Origin: Lactobacillus intestinalis
GTDB lineage: Bacteria > Bacillota > Bacilli > Lactobacillales > Lactobacillaceae
DNA: 64,000 bases
Direction of reading: 5' to 3'
Assembly: GCF_024397795.1 (NCBI RefSeq)
Contig: NZ_CP072983.1
Location: 1,612,001 to 1,676,000 of the forward strand
Shown: positions 35,028 to 44,801 of the stretch, in pieces
Layout: each line of letters starts with the position of its first letter
Position numbering within the stretch: the first letter of the stretch is position 1
Notes under the pieces: model-generated
Told to the model about the DNA's origin: nothing
The model's database searches: none
Seen by the model: only the letters and a program-made list of their open reading frames with translations
Made by a program: the position numbers and the translations under genes

Positions 35028-37364
35028 ATGCTTCAACTTGAGCACTTATACAAATCTTATCACGTTGGAGACAACGTTACCCATGCATTAGACGATGTCT
35101 CCATTTCTTTTCGTGATCAAGAATTTGTTGCAATTCTTGGCCCCAGTGGTTCAGGGAAAACCACTTTACTAAATGTTATCGGTGGTTTAGACCGTTATGA
35201 TAAAGGTGACATGATCATCAACGGGAAGTCCACTAAGAACTTTACCGAAACTGACTGGGACGCTTATCGAAACAACACCGTCGGTTTCATTTTCCAAAAT
35301 TACAACTTGATTTCTCATCTATCAATTGTAGCCAACGTGGAACTAGGAATGACCTTGTCAGGTGTTCCTGCTAAAAAGCGTCATGAAAAAGCTATCAAAG
35401 CTTTAACCGAAGTCGGCTTAAAGGATCACATCGATAAAAAGCCTAACCAATTATCTGGTGGACAAATGCAGCGTGTAGCTATTGCCCGGGCAATAGCTAA
35501 TGACCCAGATATTTTGCTTTGTGACGAACCAACTGGAGCTCTTGATACCGAAACTTCCGTCCAAATCATGGAATTAATCAAAAAGCTCTCCAAGGATCGC
35601 TTAGTTATCATGGTTACCCATAACCCCGAACTCGCTGAGCAATACGCTACTAGAATCGTGCGTTTCCAAGATGGTAAGATTCTTAGCGACTCTGATCCTT
35701 ATACCCCGCATGACGTCAAGGACACTTTCAAACTTAAGCGTACCAAGATGTCATATTGGAATGCGATCAAGCTTAGTTTTACCAATATTATGACTAAGAA
35801 GGCTAGAACTACTTTAACGGCTTTTGCATCAAGTATTGGGATTATCTCGATTGCAGTTGTTCTAGCTTTATCTAATGGTTTTCAAAAGCAAATCAATACT
35901 ACCATGAGTAAGGCTTTGGCTAAATATCCTGTTTCAATTACACAAACAGCCACTGACATGATGTCCGTTGAAACGCGCAAAGAATCGGATAAAAATGTCA
36001 AAAATCGCGGCTATGTAACGGCTCAAAAAGATCAAAATCAACAGGCAACTCACACTAATAAAATTACGCAAAAATACATTGATTACATCAAAAAGATCAA
36101 TCCAAACTATGCCAACAACATTTCTTATCAACGTGCCACTAATTTAAATTTGCTTTCTCAAGTAAATGGCAAAATTCAACGTGTGCAATTTTCAAATGTT
36201 GACCAAAGTGCGAGCCAGTCCATCTCAGCCATGCGTTCACAAGCGATGAGTTCCATGGGAATCGGCTCCAGCGTCTTTCCAACTACTCTGGATAAGAGCA
36301 AGGGCAATTTCTTAAAACAAAACTATCAGCTTTTATCTGGAGCTTGGCCTACTAAAGATACTGACCTTGTTTTAGTTACTGATAACAAAAACACCGTTAA
36401 CATCAATTCTCTTAAGAATTTAGGTTTTGACGTTGAAGATGGAAACAAGATCAAATTTAATAAGTTAATCGGCAAGCAATTCAGCGTAGTTTCAAATAAT
36501 AATTACTATCAAGAATTACCAACAGGGATGTTTGTTCCACGTAAAACTAGCCAAAACATGTACAATTCCGGAACTAAATTGCGCTTGAGCGCGGTTATTA
36601 GACCAAAAAACGAAGATTCAATGGCTCTTCTTTCAACTGGAATTGCTTATAGTGATAAGTTAACTCAAAATGTAATTGATCAAAATGAGAACTCTGTCAT
36701 TGTTAAAGCTCAAAAAGCTAGCGATCGAAATGTTTTAACGGGACAAAGTATGAATAATTCTCAAAAAGAGCAAATGTTACAGACTCTAGGTGCAACATCT
36801 GTTCCAACTGGAATTATGATCTATCCAAATAATTTTGATTCTAAAGACAAAGTTCTGGATTACCTCGATAAATGGAATAAAGGTAAGAGTAAAAAGGATC
36901 AGATCATTTACACTGATATGTCGAGTGCCGTTACAACAATGACAGGGGGCTTATTAAACGGAATTACGACCGTTTTAGTTGCCTTTGCGGCAATCTCACT
37001 GATCACTTCTATGATTATGATTGGAATCTTGACTTACACTTCAGTGCTTGAAAGAACCAAAGAAATTGGTGTATTGAAGGCTTTAGGTGCTCGAAAACGT
37101 GACATTACCCGAGTATTTGACGCAGAAACATTTATTTTGGGTGTATTTGCTGGTGTATTGGGTGTGGGCATCGCCTACCTGTTAACCTTCCCAATCAATA
37201 GTGTGATTTATCACATTACTGATCTAGCCAACGTGGCTCAACTCAACCCAGTTCATGCGTTGATCTTGATCATCATTTCAACTGTATTAACACTTCTTGG
37301 AGGGCACTTACCTGCTAGAATGGCTGCCAAAAAGGATGCTGCGATTGCCTTAAGAAGCGAATAA
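35028..37364 (+). CDS. MacB-like ABC transporter, fused ATPase and FtsX-type permease
   Basis: This 778-residue protein has an N-terminal ATPase domain (Walker [10 protein letters not shown], signature L-S-G-G-Q-M-Q-R, Walker [12 protein letters not shown]). A membrane helix near 270, a ~350-residue extracytoplasmic domain, and three C-terminal helices of the FtsX fold with [11 protein letters not shown] follow. This topology belongs to mechanotransmission transporters (bacitracin/peptide resistance or surface-protein functions). No two-component genes adjoin it. The ATG has GAAAGGAA. Confidence 0.88.
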   Translation: MLQLEHLYKSYHVGDNVTHALDDVSISFRDQEFVAILGPSGSGKTTLLNVIGGLDRYDKGDMIINGKSTKNFTETDWDAYRNNTVGFIFQNYNLISHLSIVANVELGMTLSGVPAKKRHEKAIKALTEVGLKDHIDKKPNQLSGGQMQRVAIARAIANDPDILLCDEPTGALDTETSVQIMELIKKLSKDRLVIMVTHNPELAEQYATRIVRFQDGKILSDSDPYTPHDVKDTFKLKRTKMSYWNAIKLSFTNIMTKKARTTLTAFASSIGIISIAVVLALSNGFQKQINTTMSKALAKYPVSITQTATDMMSVETRKESDKNVKNRGYVTAQKDQNQQATHTNKITQKYIDYIKKINPNYANNISYQRATNLNLLSQVNGKIQRVQFSNVDQSASQSISAMRSQAMSSMGIGSSVFPTTLDKSKGNFLKQNYQLLSGAWPTKDTDLVLVTDNKNTVNINSLKNLGFDVEDGNKIKFNKLIGKQFSVVSNNNYYQELPTGMFVPRKTSQNMYNSGTKLRLSAVIRPKNEDSMALLSTGIAYSDKLTQNVIDQNENSVIVKAQKASDRNVLTGQSMNNSQKEQMLQTLGATSVPTGIMIYPNNFDSKDKVLDYLDKWNKGKSKKDQIIYTDMSSAVTTMTGGLLNGITTVLVAFAAISLITSMIMIGILTYTSVLERTKEIGVLKALGARKRDITRVFDAETFILGVFAGVLGVGIAYLLTFPINSVIYHITDLANVAQLNPVHALILIIISTVLTLLGGHLPARMAAKKDAAIALRSE

Positions 37365-37571
37365 AACTAAAATAGTATTTAAATTTTGCTCAGTTAAAAT
37401 TTTTGCTTATTATCCTTTACCTAAGTAAAATTGAATATCTTTTAAAAAGAAAAACTGCCTTTCTTATTTGGATAGACAGTTTTTTATTAGTAAAAGTTAC
37501 ACACAATCCACAGAGTTTTCCACAAGATGTTGATAAAGTATGTATATAATTTCCATATCTTGTGGTTTTTC

Positions 37572-38390
37572 CTAAATTATAGCCAACGGTTGTTTCGCAG
37601 TTGGTTGCATGAAATCGCTATTTATAAGTCTTAACTCATCGTCTGTTAACTTTATTCTTTGAGCTGCAAGATTTTCCTTCATATGCGTGACTTTGCCCGC
37701 TTTTGGAATTGATAAAATGTCTCCACTTCTAAGCGCCCACGCAAGCATGATTTGATGCGGCGTTGCGTCATGAGCACGAGCAACTGCTTTAAGATTATGA
37801 GTAATTCGAATTGTGTTACCTTCACCTGAATTAAAAGGTGAATAACCAATAAAATTAACCCGATTTTCCTTTTGCCATGGAAGTAAATCATATTCAACAC
37901 CACGATGATCCAAATTATACAAATCTTCATTGGCATAACATTTTTCTCCATTGGGCACACTGAAAAGTTCCTGCATATCGGAAGTATCAAAATTAGAAAC
38001 ACCCCATTGACGAATTAGGCCCTCTTTTTTCAACTCTTCAAGTCCACGTACAGTATCTGACAAGCGATGACTTCCGCGCCAATGAAGCAAGTAAAGGTCC
38101 AAATAATCTGTATTCAACCTAGTTAAAGTCTCTTCTAAACTTTTTCTTTCAAGGTCCGGAGTTGCATGGTAAGGATAAAACTTAGAAATAATATACATTT
38201 GACTACGATCATAACCTTTAATGGCTTCACCGATTAACTTCTCACTTTTACCTTCACCATACATCTCCGCTGTATCAATAATTCTTATCCCATTGTCTAA
38301 ACCGTAGCGAAGCGAAGCTATCTCATCTTTTTTCTTTTTGGGATCTTCGCCTATATTCCAGGTACCCATTCCTATTCCAGTTAAATCCAT
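37572..38390 (-). CDS. Aldo/keto reductase
   Basis: This 272-residue NADPH-dependent reductase has the family tetrad: Asp in I-I-D-T-A-E-M-Y with Tyr, Lys in I-S-K-F, and His in L-L-H-W. The C-terminal S-I-P-K-A-G is the NADP phosphate-binding motif. The substrate is unknown (aldehydes or ketones). I choose ATG 38390 because GAGGTG lies nine bases upstream; the GTG four codons earlier has no spaced ribosome site. Confidence 0.87.
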   Translation of the reverse strand: MDLTGIGMGTWNIGEDPKKKKDEIASLRYGLDNGIRIIDTAEMYGEGKSEKLIGEAIKGYDRSQMYIISKFYPYHATPDLERKSLEETLTRLNTDYLDLYLLHWRGSHRLSDTVRGLEELKKEGLIRQWGVSNFDTSDMQELFSVPNGEKCYANEDLYNLDHRGVEYDLLPWQKENRVNFIGYSPFNSGEGNTIRITHNLKAVARAHDATPHQIMLAWALRSGDILSIPKAGKVTHMKENLAAQRIKLTDDELRLINSDFMQPTAKQPLAII

Positions 38391-38442
38391 GACTTTTTTC
38401 ACCTCACTTAAATTCTACTACTAAATTTCAATATATTCTGAT

Positions 38443-38483
38443 TTGACAAAATGGCATAGACCATTTTATAATGGACTAGACCA
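38443..38483 (+). promoter_or_regulatory. nagB promoter with two NagR/GntR-type (dre) operators
   Basis: TTGACA (38443-38448), an 18-base spacer and TATAAT (38467-38472). TGGCATAGACCA (38452-38463) lies in the spacer and TGGACTAGACCA (38472-38483) directly after the -10. Both are near-matches to the dre site TGGTCTAGACCA recognised by YvoA/NagR repressors, so induction by amino-sugar phosphates is likely. Confidence 0.8.
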
Positions 38484-38504
38484 GTAAACAAGGAGGGTTT
38501 AATC

Positions 38505-39233
38505 ATGATGAAAGTTATTGTTAGAGAAAACGACATTCAAGGTGGAGCAGCAGCTTTTGAAATTTTTGAAAAAGGTATCAAGAATGGTGCTAAGGTCTTA
38601 GGCCTTGCAACTGGATCTACCCCAGTGACTCTTTACCAAAATTGGGTTAAGAGCGATCTTAATTGCGATGATTTAACTAGTATCAACCTTGACGAATATG
38701 TCGGCTTAAAACCTGATGATCCTCAAAGTTACCACTACTTCATGAAGGAACACCTATTTAACAAGAAGCCATTTAAACATTCTTATGTTCCTGATGGTGT
38801 TGAAGCTGCAAAAGATCCCCAAAAAGCAGCTGATGATTATAACAAGATTATTAAAGATAATCCAATTGATATTCAATTGCTTGGAATCGGTCGAAACGGC
38901 CACATCGCCTTCAACGAACCTGGTTCTTCATTTGATACAGTAACGCGCGAAGTTAAACTTACTGAAAATACTATCAAGGCAAATTCTCGCTTCTTTAATA
39001 ACATTGATGATGTTCCAACTAGCGCAATCTGCATGGGTATTGCTAACATCATGTCTGCCAAGAAGATCGTATTGATGGCTTTTGGCGAAAAGAAAGCTCA
39101 TGCAATTAAAGAAATGATTGAAGGCCCTATTACTGAAGAAGTTCCTGCATCAATTTTGCAAAAGCATCCCGACGTAACAGTGATTGTCGATGAAGCAGCT
39201 GCAAAAGAATTAGACGACAAATACAAAAAATAA
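38505..39233 (+). CDS. nagB: Glucosamine-6-phosphate deaminase
   Basis: This 242-residue enzyme converts glucosamine-6-phosphate to fructose-6-phosphate and ammonia. Motifs include L-A-T-G-S-T-P near residue 37, N-L-D-E-Y with the catalytic Asp ~65, and [13 protein letters not shown] (~130) with the catalytic His. The short form is typical of Firmicutes. The ATG at 38505 has AGGAGGG; a second ATG follows directly. Two dre-like operators in its promoter fit GntR-family control. Confidence 0.96.
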   Translation: MMKVIVRENDIQGGAAAFEIFEKGIKNGAKVLGLATGSTPVTLYQNWVKSDLNCDDLTSINLDEYVGLKPDDPQSYHYFMKEHLFNKKPFKHSYVPDGVEAAKDPQKAADDYNKIIKDNPIDIQLLGIGRNGHIAFNEPGSSFDTVTREVKLTENTIKANSRFFNNIDDVPTSAICMGIANIMSAKKIVLMAFGEKKAHAIKEMIEGPITEEVPASILQKHPDVTVIVDEAAAKELDDKYKK

Positions 39234-39245
39234 TACTTTGACCAA

Positions 39246-39280
39246 AGCTTGAGCCGTGCCGAATTGGTGCGGTTTTTCTT
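39246..39280 (+). terminator. nagB terminator
   Basis: CCGTGCC/GGTGCGG stem followed by TTTTTCTTTT. Confidence 0.65.
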
Positions 39281-39410
39281 TTGCTCAGATAAGTTTTTGC
39301 TTCAAAATCACTTGACTTTTTGACGTGAAACAGAATTAATTTTTTCCTTGTGACACACAATATCTCGTATTAAACTAGTAAATGTTCTATATGTGGTATT
39401 AAGAAAGAAT

Positions 39411-40058
39411 GTGATCCAAGTTATTGTATTAAGTGGGCCAATTGGAGCCGGTAAATCCAGTTTAACCAGTAATCTAGCTGAACATTTAGGAACGCAAGCA
39501 TTTTATGAAGGCGTTGATAACAATCCTGTCCTTCCTTTGTATTACAAGGATATGAAGCGTTACACCTTTTTGCTTAACACTTATTTGCTTAACCATCGTT
39601 TAGCTCAAATTAACCAAGCCATTCAAGAAAAAAACAGCGTATCTGACCGTTCAATTTATGAAGATGCACTCTTCTTCAAGATGAATGCCGACAGCAAAGT
39701 AGCTGATCCAACCGAATTCAAGATCTATGATGATTTGCTTGAAAATATGATGGAAGATACTCCAGGTAATCCAAGCAAGAAGCCTGATCTGCTTATCTAC
39801 ATCCACGTTTCGTTAGATACAATGCTTGAACGTATCAAAAAGCGTGGCCGTTCATTTGAACAGTTATCAACTGATCCAGGTTTGAAGGATTATTACGCTA
39901 GACTTCTCAGCTATTATGAGCCATGGTATGAGCATTACAATGCTTCTCCTAAGATGGAAATCAATGGCGACAACCTTGACTTTGTAGTTGATGAAGATGC
40001 TAAAAAAGAAGTTTTGAGTGAGATTGATAATAAATTGCGTGAAATTGGCAATTTGTAA
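39411..40058 (+). CDS. Deoxynucleoside kinase, deoxyadenosine kinase-like
   Basis: This 215-residue enzyme has P-loop G-P-I-G-A-G-K-S-S (residues ~9-17), the D-R-S-I-Y-E-D substrate motif and a lid of K-K-R-G-R. It phosphorylates deoxynucleosides for salvage. It is paired with a second kinase at 40078, as in Lactobacillus acidophilus, where deoxyadenosine kinase forms a heterodimer with the downstream partner. The GTG at 39411 is preferred because its product starts I-Q-V-I-V-L-S-G and has AAGAAAG upstream. Confidence 0.88.
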   Translation: MIQVIVLSGPIGAGKSSLTSNLAEHLGTQAFYEGVDNNPVLPLYYKDMKRYTFLLNTYLLNHRLAQINQAIQEKNSVSDRSIYEDALFFKMNADSKVADPTEFKIYDDLLENMMEDTPGNPSKKPDLLIYIHVSLDTMLERIKKRGRSFEQLSTDPGLKDYYARLLSYYEPWYEHYNASPKMEINGDNLDFVVDEDAKKEVLSEIDNKLREIGNL

Positions 40059-40077
40059 ATAAAAAAGAAGGAACGTG

Positions 40078-40764
40078 ATGACAGTTATTGTTTTAAGCGG
40101 ACCAATTGGAGCCGGTAAATCCAGTTTAACCAGTATTTTGTCAGATTATTTAGGTACTAGGCCTTTCTATGAAAGTGTAGATGACAATCCTGTATTGCCA
40201 TTATTTTACGCTGATCCTAAGAAGTATGCTTTCTTACTTCAAGTTTACTTTTTGAATACGCGCTTCCACAGCATTAAGGCAGCCTTGAGTGAAGATAACA
40301 ACGTGTTAGATCGATCAATCTATGAAGATGCACTTTTCTTCCAAATGAATGCCGATATTGGTCGTGCAACTAGTGAAGAAGTCGATACCTATTACGAGTT
40401 ATTACATAATATGATGGGTGAACTTAGCAGAATGCCTAAGAAGAATCCCGACTTGCTTGTTCATATTGATGTTTCATATGATACGATGATCAAGCGAATT
40501 AAAAAGCGCGGCCGTCCTTATGAACAATTGAGCTATGATTCAACTTTGGAGGATTACTACAAGCGCCTACTTGAATACTACAAGCCATGGTATGAAAAAT
40601 ACGATTATTCACCTAAGATGACAATTGACGGTGATGAGTTGGACTTCATGGCTAGTGAACATGATCGTCAAATTGTCCTCGATCAAATCACAGCCAAGTT
40701 GAAGGAAATGGGTAAACTTCCCGAAGATTGGGATAAAACCACTGACATTCGAATTGAAGCATAG
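40078..40764 (+). CDS. Deoxynucleoside kinase, deoxyguanosine kinase-like
   Basis: This 228-residue enzyme is ~50-60% similar by eye to the preceding kinase, with the same P-loop G-P-I-G-A-G-K-S-S and D-R-S-I-Y-E-D. It starts 19 bp after its partner with AAGGA. In L. acidophilus the equivalent pair forms the dAK/dGK heterodimer. The two genes appear to be a tandem duplication. A bidirectional terminator follows. Confidence 0.9.
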   Translation: MTVIVLSGPIGAGKSSLTSILSDYLGTRPFYESVDDNPVLPLFYADPKKYAFLLQVYFLNTRFHSIKAALSEDNNVLDRSIYEDALFFQMNADIGRATSEEVDTYYELLHNMMGELSRMPKKNPDLLVHIDVSYDTMIKRIKKRGRPYEQLSYDSTLEDYYKRLLEYYKPWYEKYDYSPKMTIDGDELDFMASEHDRQIVLDQITAKLKEMGKLPEDWDKTTDIRIEA

Positions 40765-40765
40765 T

Positions 40766-40807
40766 AAAAAGCTACTAATAAGATTCCGTCTTATCGGTAG
40801 CTTTTTG
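40766..40807. terminator. Bidirectional terminator
   Basis: AAAAAGCTAC / GTAGCTTTTT stem with an internal ATAAGA/TCTTAT extension between convergent genes. Confidence 0.8.
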
Positions 40808-40812
40808 TGTGT

Positions 40813-41925
40813 CTACTTTTTCAAAGCTGCAGCTTCAGCTTCTTCTGGAGTGTTTGATGGAGTAAGTTTTACACTTGCCGTTATGAATTTTACATCACTT
40901 GCCCTTACATAAGCCTTATGCCCTACATTAATGGTACTCCAGTGCGAAGTTGGAGTAGTACTTGCATAGAAACTTGTTCCAACTAAATGATAAAATAATT
41001 CTACTTTTTTCTCACTCGGTACCCAAATATAAACTAATTTATCAACTTTAAGGTGACCCATTTGCTTACTAATAAGTTGACCATCATGATCTTGTAATGT
41101 CCCATCCTCATTAAAGACCTCAGTGTTTTTAGGAAATGTAATATAAGAAAAATTTTCATAAAAATAATCATGAAGGGGTAACTTTTTAGCCGCTTTTACA
41201 TCAGAAGCGTTAATCCATTTATCAGTTCCCTTAATATGATAATAATTATCATCATTCTCACTATCTTCGGAAAGCTTATTATATTCTAAACGGTCAACCT
41301 TAAATTGCGTACCTACGGGCGTAAAGCGGGCAGTTCCTTTATAACCATTATCAATTTGTGTAATTACTCGAGTAGGGGTAGTAACAGTTACAGTAGTTTC
41401 TTCTTTACTTGTTGCGTTATTTGTTACATTGGCATTATAAGCAACGACAGGTCCCAAATTATATGATTTAACATATTGCTTAGATGGTCCACTTACTCTA
41501 AAGTAATATTTACCATCCTTGAATTTATATGAGCCACCATAAGTCGTAATTGTTTGACCCTTATACAACTTCCACTGGTTTTGGTAGCTGGTACGACGAG
41601 TCGAAGTACTATAAATATAGGTATTGTGCGTGATTCTTCTAGTCACACCATCAATGTTGGTCGCCTTTAAATATTGATCTTTATCGGCAACTTTGTAGTA
41701 ATAACTGCCATCAATTTTTATAGGATTGGCAACAATTTTCGCATAACTAAAGGCTTTGTAGGTCACTCCTGTGTCCTTACCGTCTTTATCGTAAGCAGTA
41801 GCAGTGTGCATTACCATCTTGTTCCTCACACTAGTCTCTGCTGCTTGAGCAACTTTAACAGAAGAACTTAAAGTGCCTACAGATGCTAAACTTAACGCAA
41901 TAATTAATGCTAGTTTCTTCTTCAT
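40813..41925 (-). CDS. SLAP-domain surface protein
   Basis: This 370-residue protein has a signal peptide (basic M-K-K-K, hydrophobic core, A-Q-A-A near residue 30). Repeats of the lactobacillar S-layer attachment type follow: Y-K-A-F-S-Y-A-K-I...Y-Y-K-V-A...Y-L-K-A-T-N-I-D-G-V-T-R, then T-Y-I-Y-S-T-S. The SLAP domain binds cell-wall polymers non-covalently. The remaining domain has no recognised enzyme motif. No promoter was assigned. Confidence 0.83.
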   Translation of the reverse strand: MKKKLALIIALSLASVGTLSSSVKVAQAAETSVRNKMVMHTATAYDKDGKDTGVTYKAFSYAKIVANPIKIDGSYYYKVADKDQYLKATNIDGVTRRITHNTYIYSTSTRRTSYQNQWKLYKGQTITTYGGSYKFKDGKYYFRVSGPSKQYVKSYNLGPVVAYNANVTNNATSKEETTVTVTTPTRVITQIDNGYKGTARFTPVGTQFKVDRLEYNKLSEDSENDDNYYHIKGTDKWINASDVKAAKKLPLHDYFYENFSYITFPKNTEVFNEDGTLQDHDGQLISKQMGHLKVDKLVYIWVPSEKKVELFYHLVGTSFYASTTPTSHWSTINVGHKAYVRASDVKFITASVKLTPSNTPEEAEAAALKK

Positions 41926-42122
41926 AAGTATTCATCCTTTTTCAATCTTTATATCACTTATTATCTTCTCTCAAATAAGTTATTTCAATAAGAAAAAATC
42001 TCGAAATTTAAATAAGAATTCCTTGCGTTACTATTGGCTTATTTTTAATATAATTAAATTTTCTTCTTTCAAAAACTATAAAGTTAATTTTAAAAAACTT
42101 GCTTTTATTTAAGAACCACAAA

Positions 42123-42152
42123 AGCGGATTCATCAATATTGATGAGTCCGCT
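42123..42152 (-). terminator. Terminator of the holin-helveticin operon
   Basis: A 13-bp stem AGCGGA-TCATCAA / TTGATGA-TCCGCT with T's on the reverse strand, 55 bases after the helveticin stop. Confidence 0.7.
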
Positions 42153-42206
42153 ATAATTAGTTTTACAGAATATTCCAGAATTTAATTTTACTTAATCTCA
42201 GCCTAT

Positions 42207-43169
42207 TTAGTTCCAAGATAATTCATAGATCCGATTTAAAACTGTTGTATTTTCATTATCAACTTTTGCATGATATGCAACAGTTAAATAGCCATGATTC
42301 TCCCCAATAATTTGAATACTTTCTACTTCACTATGATATCCAGGAATATCTAACCCTTTAAATCCACTCAAATTTACTGATTCCCATTGAGATTCATCAT
42401 TTTGAGCATAGCTTGGAATTTTAATAAGCTGCTTATGATGAGAAGTCCAAATTCCTTTTTTTAAAGAGGGATGAAGTTGGCTAGAAATATAAATATTACC
42501 TTTTTCATCAAGATCAAATCCTTGGATGGAATTAATAACACTATCTTGATCCGTTCCATAAAGGTTAGAAACAGTAAAACTATTTTCATATGGGAAATTT
42601 TCAAGACTTACATAGCCCGTTCCAGCATTATCTAAAGCATTATTGATCTTTGATAAATCATAAATAGTAAAATGCCCAATATGCTTATCTTCCACTGTGG
42701 CAATTAAGAATTTAGTATAATCCGATGAAACTGCCGCTTCTGCATGTGTCATTGAATCACCACCATAGGGAGCGCTTCCAGCATAACTAAGATAGGCTAA
42801 ACGTGGAAAATCAAGGTTAGAGGAATGATGACGTGAAGTATTACGGATATTTACACGTGCAATTTGTTTTGCCCAGTTATAATTTGGATCATTGTGTGAT
42901 GGTTTAATACCCACAAACCAATTATCTTTTTTACCAGAATATTCCCACGTTTGAGTATGGCCCCCTGCTTCTCCAGCTAATTCTAGAATAGGAGTATTAA
43001 TATTGCTTCCACGATACCCACGTAAAATAGTAGTTGTAGCTCCTCTTAATTGAAGCCCATAAACATACTTTGCTCCCACATTACCTTTTTGTACCACAGC
43101 TGGATAACCAGTTCTCATATCAAATTGACTTAAAATACTGATGTCAGTCGTTTCATTTAAGTGTCTCAT
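42207..43169 (-). CDS. Helveticin J-family class III bacteriocin
   Basis: This 320-residue protein reads like helveticin J along its length. It has Q-F-D-M-x-T-G-Y near the start, V-V-Q-K-G-N-V-G, the block M-T-H-A-E-A-A-V-S, and the C-terminal H-S-E-V-E-S-I-Q-I-I-G-E-N-H with Y-E-L-S-W-N at the end. Helveticins are large heat-labile proteins that damage membranes of related bacteria. No signal peptide is present. A holin gene lies 27 bp upstream in the same operon, a likely release route. GGAGG precedes the ATG. Confidence 0.9.
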   Translation of the reverse strand: MRHLNETTDISILSQFDMRTGYPAVVQKGNVGAKYVYGLQLRGATTTILRGYRGSNINTPILELAGEAGGHTQTWEYSGKKDNWFVGIKPSHNDPNYNWAKQIARVNIRNTSRHHSSNLDFPRLAYLSYAGSAPYGGDSMTHAEAAVSSDYTKFLIATVEDKHIGHFTIYDLSKINNALDNAGTGYVSLENFPYENSFTVSNLYGTDQDSVINSIQGFDLDEKGNIYISSQLHPSLKKGIWTSHHKQLIKIPSYAQNDESQWESVNLSGFKGLDIPGYHSEVESIQIIGENHGYLTVAYHAKVDNENTTVLNRIYELSWN

Positions 43170-43196
43170 AATAAAACCTCCACAAAATTTAAAAAC

Positions 43197-43520
43197 TTAC
43201 TTGTCTTGAGTGTCTTGCTGGGCATTCATTTCTTTTGCAACCTCTCTAAAAATGTCCTGCATCTCTTGTTCATTTAACTTAAACCCCTTAGCTTCCAAGC
43301 CGTCAATTACTGCATTTCCAATCCGGTTAATCTTTTGATCACTAGACAGATTTTCCTTATCGTAAAGATGGACGTAACTTTTCATCAAGTTATCTGCAGT
43401 ATTGCGAAACTGCTCCAAGCGTTTATTTTTGAAATGAACCTTACTCAAGATTCCAATTCCTACAACACTGATAAGCCATAACCCTAGCATTATCAGTTCA
43501 ACATCATCATGAATATCCAT
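43197..43520 (-). CDS. Phage LL-H-type holin
   Basis: This 107-residue protein has one clear N-terminal membrane helix (residues ~8-26) followed by a long charged helical tail, the architecture of the LL-H holin family. Holins form membrane pores that release cytoplasmic proteins at lysis. It is the first gene of the operon with the helveticin gene. The ribosome site AGAGAGGTG is unusually far (~14 bases) from the ATG. Confidence 0.72.
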   Translation of the reverse strand: MDIHDDVELIMLGLWLISVVGIGILSKVHFKNKRLEQFRNTADNLMKSYVHLYDKENLSSDQKINRIGNAVIDGLEAKGFKLNEQEMQDIFREVAKEMNAQQDTQDK

Positions 43521-43569
43521 GATTGTCTTAATTCACCTCTCTTTGACAAAGGGTGGGTTAAAAGTCCAT

Positions 43570-43669
43570 GTGACGTCACCTCTGTTTTTAAATATTCAAC
43601 AGTTGATCTTACCCATTATTCGGTATTGACGTATTATTGTTGACATAGTATACGTCAACGTACTACAAT
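43570..43669. promoter_or_regulatory. Overlapping divergent promoters on a palindromic operator (phage-switch-like)
   Basis: A 21-bp imperfect palindrome (43639-43659) has arms GTTGAC and GTCAAC. Its left arm supplies the -35 TTGACA of a forward promoter (18-bp spacer, TACAAT at 43664-43669). Its right arm supplies the reverse -35 TTGACG (16-bp spacer, TAATAC at 43636-43631) for the holin operon. GTGACGTCAC at 43570-43579 is a second, perfect palindrome downstream of the reverse promoter. A second forward promoter, TTGACG (43750) and TATAAG (43772), is nearer the repressor gene. Confidence 0.6.
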
Positions 43670-43848
43670 GAGGGTATAAGAAAGAGCCTAAAACCATTAA
43701 TCCTTATTCCCACACAAAAATTTCTGGTTATTAGTTGGCTTTCAACTTGTTGACGATTCCTATAATAAGCTTATAAGCATAATTGGTCAATAGATAATTT
43801 ACGCTTTAAAGCTTATTTGATGTAATAAAATCTGGAGAATCCCTTGCT

Positions 43849-44205
43849 ATGATTGAATTTGAGCGCACTAAAGAATTAGCAAAAAAAAATAAATTATCGT
43901 TATTAGAGGTTAATGATCGAGCCGGTTTAGGTACGAAAAGTATTTATAATTGGAAAACTCGAAAACCTGGCACCATGGCATTAGCAGCAGTAGCTGAGGT
44001 GTTACATACCTCAATAGATTATTTAAGTGGAGTAACCGATGACCCTGATCCTCACGTTCAAAACTCCGTATCGTTAGATCAAGAAGTGCCTTATTCATAT
44101 CATGGCTATCATGTACCAAAAAAGTACTTGGACATGGTCCGGGGATTGATGGAAGCGGATATTAAAGAAAGAGAAGCAAAGAAAAATGATGGTGGACAAC
44201 ACTGA
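43849..44205 (+). CDS. Phage-type XRE repressor
   Basis: This 118-residue protein has an N-terminal XRE/Cro-CI helix-turn-helix (S-L-L-E-V-N-D-R-A-G-L-G-T-K-S-I-Y-N-W, residues ~17-36). The short C-terminus lacks the Ser-Lys autoprotease of LexA/CI, so cleavage would need an external protease. The next gene encodes an ImmA-type peptidase and overlaps it by 20 bp, the classic ImmR/ImmA arrangement. The divergent holin-helveticin promoter is the probable target. Confidence 0.85.
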   Translation: MIEFERTKELAKKNKLSLLEVNDRAGLGTKSIYNWKTRKPGTMALAAVAEVLHTSIDYLSGVTDDPDPHVQNSVSLDQEVPYSYHGYHVPKKYLDMVRGLMEADIKEREAKKNDGGQH

Positions 44206-44665
44206 TCGCGAAAACCAACTAATCGAGTATTTACTTAATTATGCTTACGAGCATAATATTGGATATATTTTATTTCAGGCAGATCCTCATTATCCTTCAA
44301 TTACGATGAAAAGTAAGCGTGAAATCGGAATCAATCTAAATTGGCATAATCATTCTCCGGAAGTTCCTTTCACAATAGCCCATGAAATTGGACACGTTAT
44401 GATTGATAGCCCAGATATGAAACAATTCGATTGCATTGGTTACGGCACTCAAATTGAAGAAGAATCTCCGGCCGATGTTTTTGCACTTCATTTAGTTTAC
44501 AAATATTCCTGTCTTCAGGAAGATGGTTTTTATGATCCGCTATCATTTCTCAAAGCTTATGGAATTCCTCTAAGAATGATCCATGTGGCCTACGATATGT
44601 TCGCTGAAGAAAACAACTGCACGACTTACGAATATTGGCACGACTTAAAAAACTCATATTATTAA
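44186..44665 (+). CDS. ImmA/IrrE-family metallopeptidase
   Basis: This 159-residue protein has the zinc-protease motif I-A-H-E-I-G-H-V (~residue 70) and a downstream E-E-E-S-P-A-D-V-F-A with the third ligand Glu. ImmA-family proteases cleave their cognate repressor after DNA damage or signalling. It overlaps the repressor gene. A terminator ATACGCTAAG/CTTAGCGTAT follows at 44680-44721. Confidence 0.87.
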   Translation: MMVDNTDRENQLIEYLLNYAYEHNIGYILFQADPHYPSITMKSKREIGINLNWHNHSPEVPFTIAHEIGHVMIDSPDMKQFDCIGYGTQIEEESPADVFALHLVYKYSCLQEDGFYDPLSFLKAYGIPLRMIHVAYDMFAEENNCTTYEYWHDLKNSYY

Positions 44666-44679
44666 GAAGATTTGAATAT

Positions 44680-44721
44680 AAAAAATACGCTAAGCTCTAC
44701 AAAAACTTAGCGTATTTTTTA
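44680..44721 (+). terminator. Terminator after immA-like gene
   Basis: AAAAATACGCTAAG/CTTAGCGTATTTTTT stem-loop. Confidence 0.85.
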
Positions 44722-44801
44722 TCTTACTTTTCTAAATTGCTTGTCTTATACCTCCCTTTTTTGTATATTTAGGAAAACTCGAATTTTAGAAAGTCAAAAT
44801 A

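Noticed and set aside
37505..37535. Replication origin, suggested by TTTTCCACA and AATCCACAG
   Set aside because: Only two weak DnaA-like words and no AT-rich unwinding repeats, dnaA or dnaN genes nearby.
43197..44665. Complete prophage
   Set aside because: Only repressor, protease and holin are phage-like; no integrase, replication, capsid, tail or attachment sites are visible.
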